From the NCBI RefSeq assembly GCF_024509525.1, contig NZ_JAMWEM010000010.1:1-64000 (forward strand): a stretch of DNA of 64,000 bases, read 5' to 3'. Source of the DNA: Streptococcus suis. Lineage in GTDB: Bacteria > Bacillota > Bacilli > Lactobacillales > Streptococcaceae. The notes beneath the pieces were generated by a model, which was given only the letters and a program-made list of their open reading frames with translations, had not been told where the DNA came from and searched no databases. Made by a program: the position numbers and the translations under genes. This document shows positions 61,055 through 64,000 of the stretch, piece after piece; positions within the stretch are counted from its first letter, which is position 1; every line of letters starts with the position of its first letter.

Positions 61055-62341
61055 ATGAGACATAAGATGAAGAGAATGCAGAAGCAACTATTGCTGGGCT
61101 TGTTGCTATTTTGTAGCTTAGTGACTGATGATAAGGTACTTGCTCAGGAAGATTTGCTAGCAATAACTCAGAAAGCTGGTTATTCAGTGACTGCAGAAGA
61201 TGTTCCGACAGGAGCGATTGTGATTGATGCGGAGTCTGGCCAAATCCTATATGATTTCGGTAGTGAGACTGTACATGATCCAGCAAGTACTACTAAGGCA
61301 ATGGTAGCCTATCTTACTTTTCAGGCGATTTCTAATGGTGTTATTAGCTTAGACACAGAGGTAACAGCAAATGAAACGGATCAGGCGATTGCGGATATTT
61401 ATGCTTTGAGTAATAGTCAAATTGTATCAGGTGTTCGCTATACGGTTAGGGATTTACTGAGCATGACGATGGTTCAGTCTTCAAATGGTGCGACCTTGAT
61501 GCTGGCCCATGCCATTCACACAGGTGGGGATCACTCGTTTTTGGACTTGATGAATCAGACTGCACAAGACTTAGGGATGAGCCAAACATACTTTACAAAT
61601 GCTACTGGTGCTACAGCAGAGTCATTTGATGGTTATTATCAACCAGATGGATATGATGCGACAGCTCCAAGTACTTCAACGGCTAAGGATATGGCAATAT
61701 TGACTTATCGTTTACTAAAGGACTATCCAGAGATTTTGACGTTTACCAGTCAGAGATCAGTGACTATTATGGCGGGGACTGAACAGGAGCAAGTATTGAC
61801 ATCATCTAACCACTCGCTATCTGGGGATGAAAAGGCAGGGATAGAGGGAGTAGATGGTCTAAAAACAGGGTCTAGTCCTACGGCAGATTACAATACGATT
61901 GTGACTGCAAAACGTGGTGATGTGCGATTGATTTGTATCATTTTTGGAGCTAGTCAGTGGGATAATGAGAATGGAGAATATATCCGTCATTATTTTGCCA
62001 ATGCTCTGCTGGAGAATACTTTTGCCACCTATAGCCGGCAAATAGTAGCAAGTAAAGGACAAATAGAGGTTAAGGGTGTGACCGTTGAGGTTGCCAGTGA
62101 TTTATATGGGTTGGCCCAAAAAGAAGAAGCGCCTTCTCTTGAAATTAGAAACTCAATGCTTGGTTTAGCCTTGACTGTTGACCCTAGTTATGGAGTGTCT
62201 TTAGTAGAGAAAAAAATAGCAGTTAAGACGGTCTCTTCAGAAAAGAATGAACCGTGGTATATTGCTGAAATTGTTAGTGCATTAGTATTCTTTATCACTT
62301 TTCTTATGTGGTATCAAAGGAGTAGAGAGGAGAAGTCATGA
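61055..62341 (+). CDS. dacA: D-alanyl-D-alanine carboxypeptidase (PBP3/DacA-like)
   Basis: A 429-aa low-molecular-weight penicillin-binding protein that trims the terminal D-Ala from peptidoglycan stem peptides. A signal peptide (LLLGLLLFCSLVTDDKVLA) is followed by the catalytic SxxK as S78-T-T-K81 in HDPASTTKAM, SxN in VQSSNGATLM (about 142) and KTG in GLKTGSSPTAD (about 270). A second beta domain and a C-terminal membrane helix (AEIVSALVFFITFLMWY) anchor it. GGAGAG precedes ATG 61055. It overlaps holA by four bases. Confidence 0.93.
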   Translation: MRHKMKRMQKQLLLGLLLFCSLVTDDKVLAQEDLLAITQKAGYSVTAEDVPTGAIVIDAESGQILYDFGSETVHDPASTTKAMVAYLTFQAISNGVISLDTEVTANETDQAIADIYALSNSQIVSGVRYTVRDLLSMTMVQSSNGATLMLAHAIHTGGDHSFLDLMNQTAQDLGMSQTYFTNATGATAESFDGYYQPDGYDATAPSTSTAKDMAILTYRLLKDYPEILTFTSQRSVTIMAGTEQEQVLTSSNHSLSGDEKAGIEGVDGLKTGSSPTADYNTIVTAKRGDVRLICIIFGASQWDNENGEYIRHYFANALLENTFATYSRQIVASKGQIEVKGVTVEVASDLYGLAQKEEAPSLEIRNSMLGLALTVDPSYGVSLVEKKIAVKTVSSEKNEPWYIAEIVSALVFFITFLMWYQRSREEKS

Positions 62342-63369
62342 CAGTTCTCAATCAGCTTGAAGAATTGAATAAGGATAAGCTTGGTCTATTGACAGTGTTA
62401 GCAGGCGAAGATATGGGGCAATATCAGATAGCCAAAGACAGACTTTTAGAAGTAATTGATTTTGATGTGGCTGATTTAAGTTACACTTACTTTGACCTAT
62501 CTGAATCTGATTACACGCAAGTCGAGCTTGATATGGTATCTCTTCCCTTTTTTGCCAATGAAAAAATTGTTGTATTGGATTACTTTTCAGACATTACCAC
62601 AGATAAAAAACGTTATTTGAGTGATGAGGAGTTAAAACAGTTTGAGAAGTATTTAGAGAATCCAGTTGAAACAACACGTCTGGTTATCTTAGCACCAGGG
62701 AAGCTTGATAACAAACGGAGACTAGTCAAAATTCTCAAACGAGATGGTTTGATTTTTGAAGCCAATCCGCTCAAGGAAACGGACTTACGAGCTTACTTTC
62801 AAGAACAGGTAGAAAAATTAGGCTTGAATCTAGATTCAAGAGCTTTTGAGCATCTGCTGAATAAGTCAAACTTTGATTTTTCAGAACTGACGAAAAATCT
62901 GCAATTTCTCAGTACTTTCAAAGGGACAAGTACGATTTCGGTAGCGGATATAGAGTCAGTCATTCCAAAAACCTTGCAAGACAATATTTTTGACTTGACT
63001 CAGTTAGTTTTACACTCAAAGATGGACGAGGCTCGCAATCTGGTACGTGACTTACGGTTGCAGGGAGAAGACGAAATAAAACTCATTGCTATCATGTTGA
63101 CTCAATTTCGGACTTATTTGCAAGTGCAACTGTTAAAAAAACAGGGAAAAGGGGAACAGCAAATCGTCGTAGCATTGTCGGAAGCAACTGGTCGCAAGGT
63201 GAATCCTTATCAAGTAAAATTCGCTTTACGAGATTCTCGTCAGTTATCGATTGTTTTTTTGAAAAAAGTGGTGAAATTACTAATCGAAACAGATTTTAAG
63301 ATTAAGACAGGGCAGTTTGATAAAGACTACCTATTTGACTTAGCCTTGTTGAAAATTGCTACTTCGTGA
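62338..63369 (+). CDS. holA: DNA polymerase III subunit delta
   Basis: A 343-aa clamp-loader subunit that opens the beta sliding clamp. Landmarks are VLAGEDMGQYQIAKDRLLEV near the start, PFFANEKIVVLDYF, NPLKETDLRAYFQEQV and the C-terminal helical collar (DEIKLIAIMLTQFRTYLQVQ-type segment). ATGA overlap with the carboxypeptidase gene. holA followed by sodA is the usual streptococcal order. Confidence 0.95.
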   Translation: MTVLNQLEELNKDKLGLLTVLAGEDMGQYQIAKDRLLEVIDFDVADLSYTYFDLSESDYTQVELDMVSLPFFANEKIVVLDYFSDITTDKKRYLSDEELKQFEKYLENPVETTRLVILAPGKLDNKRRLVKILKRDGLIFEANPLKETDLRAYFQEQVEKLGLNLDSRAFEHLLNKSNFDFSELTKNLQFLSTFKGTSTISVADIESVIPKTLQDNIFDLTQLVLHSKMDEARNLVRDLRLQGEDEIKLIAIMLTQFRTYLQVQLLKKQGKGEQQIVVALSEATGRKVNPYQVKFALRDSRQLSIVFLKKVVKLLIETDFKIKTGQFDKDYLFDLALLKIATS

Positions 63370-63385
63370 TTTTCAGACAAAAAAA

Positions 63386-63414
63386 TTGAAAAAACACTTT
63401 CGCTAGAGTAAACT
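63386..63414 (+). promoter_or_regulatory. sodA promoter
   Basis: TTGAAA, 17 bp, TAAACT. AGGAGA precedes the ATG. Confidence 0.7.
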
Positions 63415-63445
63415 AAAGATATCAAATAGTATAGGAGAAAAAGAA

Positions 63446-64000
63446 ATGGCAATTATTTTACCAGAACTACCATATGCATACGATGCCTTGGAGCCACACA
63501 TTGATGCGGAGACAATGACATTGCACCATGATAAGCACCATGCGACTTATGTGGCAAATGCAAATGCTGCTCTTGAAAAACACCCTGAGATTGGTGAAGA
63601 CTTGGAAGCGCTCTTGTCCGATGTAGAGAGCATTCCAGCGGATATCCGTCAAGCTCTCATCAATAATGGTGGTGGTCACCTCAACCACGCACTTTTCTGG
63701 GAATTACTTTCACCTGAAAAAACAGAAATCTCTGCTGAATTGGCAGCTGCAATCGATGCAAACTTCGGTTCATTTGAAGCTTTCAAAGACGCTTTCACAG
63801 CAGCTGCAACAACTCGCTTTGGCTCAGGTTGGGCTTTCCTAGTTGTTAATAAAGAAGGTAAGTTAGAAGTTATCTCAACAGCTAACCAAGATACTCCAAT
63901 CATGCAGGGTCTGAAACCAATCTTGGCACTCGACGTTTGGGAGCATGCCTACTACCTCAATTACCGCAATGTCCGTCCAAACTACATTAAAGCCTTCTTT
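63446..64000 (+). CDS. sodA: Superoxide dismutase [Mn/Fe], cut by the window end
   Basis: The first 185 codons of about 201 are present and in frame to the last base. Metal ligands are visible: His in [13 protein letters not shown], His in [14 protein letters not shown], and Asp/His in [12 protein letters not shown]. It turns superoxide into hydrogen peroxide and oxygen in the cytosol. The gene is intact as far as it goes; truncation is only by the window edge. Confidence 0.97.
   Translation, partial: MAIILPELPYAYDALEPHIDAETMTLHHDKHHATYVANANAALEKHPEIGEDLEALLSDVESIPADIRQALINNGGGHLNHALFWELLSPEKTEISAELAAAIDANFGSFEAFKDAFTAAATTRFGSGWAFLVVNKEGKLEVISTANQDTPIMQGLKPILALDVWEHAYYLNYRNVRPNYIKAFF

Overview
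The window reads as a chromosomal segment of a low-GC Gram-positive coccus, most likely Streptococcus and probably S. suis. The basis is the housekeeping content (tmk-holB-yabA-rsmI, serC/serA, coiA, pepF, prsA, alaS with a T-box, paired U32 peptidases, holA-sodA), streptococcal families of small unknown proteins, AAGGAGG ribosome-binding sites and TGnTATAAT extended -10 promoters. A phase-variable type III methyltransferase near its repeat tract also recalls the ModS enzymes described in S. suis. No database search was possible, so the species call is inference. I saw no rRNA, tRNA or CRISPR array.

Layout. 1-5.2 kb is an accessory block: a PBECR4-like gene, a promoter/terminator-bounded small RNA locus, a one-protein MmeI-like (type IIL) restriction-modification enzyme and an overlapping gene of unknown function. 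5.7-17.7 kb is mostly core: VOC protein, CBS-ACT protein, YitT transporter-like protein, the replication/translation cluster tmk-holB-yabA-rsmI, serine biosynthesis (serC, acetyltransferase, serA), DNA repair (ogt, exoA) and a large membrane-anchored protein. 17.9-29.2 kb is the main accessory island: a DUF3885-like gene, a SNF2-type helicase, a DUF4391 protein, a holin-like type I toxin with an antisense RNA, a phase-variable Mod, a small membrane protein, a Res helicase-nuclease, then a run of tiny membrane peptides. A 201-bp miniature transposable element with 9-bp target duplications follows at 29.4 kb, just upstream of the metG promoter.

29.7-42.4 kb is core again (metG, coiA, a lipoprotein, pepF, an O-methyltransferase with a leaderless promoter, prsA, T-box/alaS, a PfkB kinase). 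42.5-47.3 kb is a twelve-gene membrane-protein operon: several 34-71 aa membrane peptides including a duplicated 34-aa pair, a DUF3267 metalloprotease, an Xre regulator, DUF3169 and DUF3278 proteins and two CPBP (Abi) proteases. Its promoter carries three TTTTGACAAA repeats at an exact 21-bp period plus an inverted copy. 47.4-64 kb holds the U32 pair, a BirA-type operator before bioY, two tandem transaldolase-like genes facing a SorC regulator, gor, a MacAB-like exporter, a luciferase-like oxidoreductase, a D,D-carboxypeptidase, holA and the start of sodA.

How the parts work together. The 18.5-28.6 kb genes form a candidate extended type III defence operon. Its Mod can be switched on and off by slippage in an AGCAC tract, which here is in frame (ON). 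Placing a type I toxin-antitoxin cassette between its two halves would penalise loss of the island, but that role is inference. The most noteworthy items are this composite island, its embedded RNA-regulated toxin, the miniature element, and the peptide/protease operon with its phased operator.
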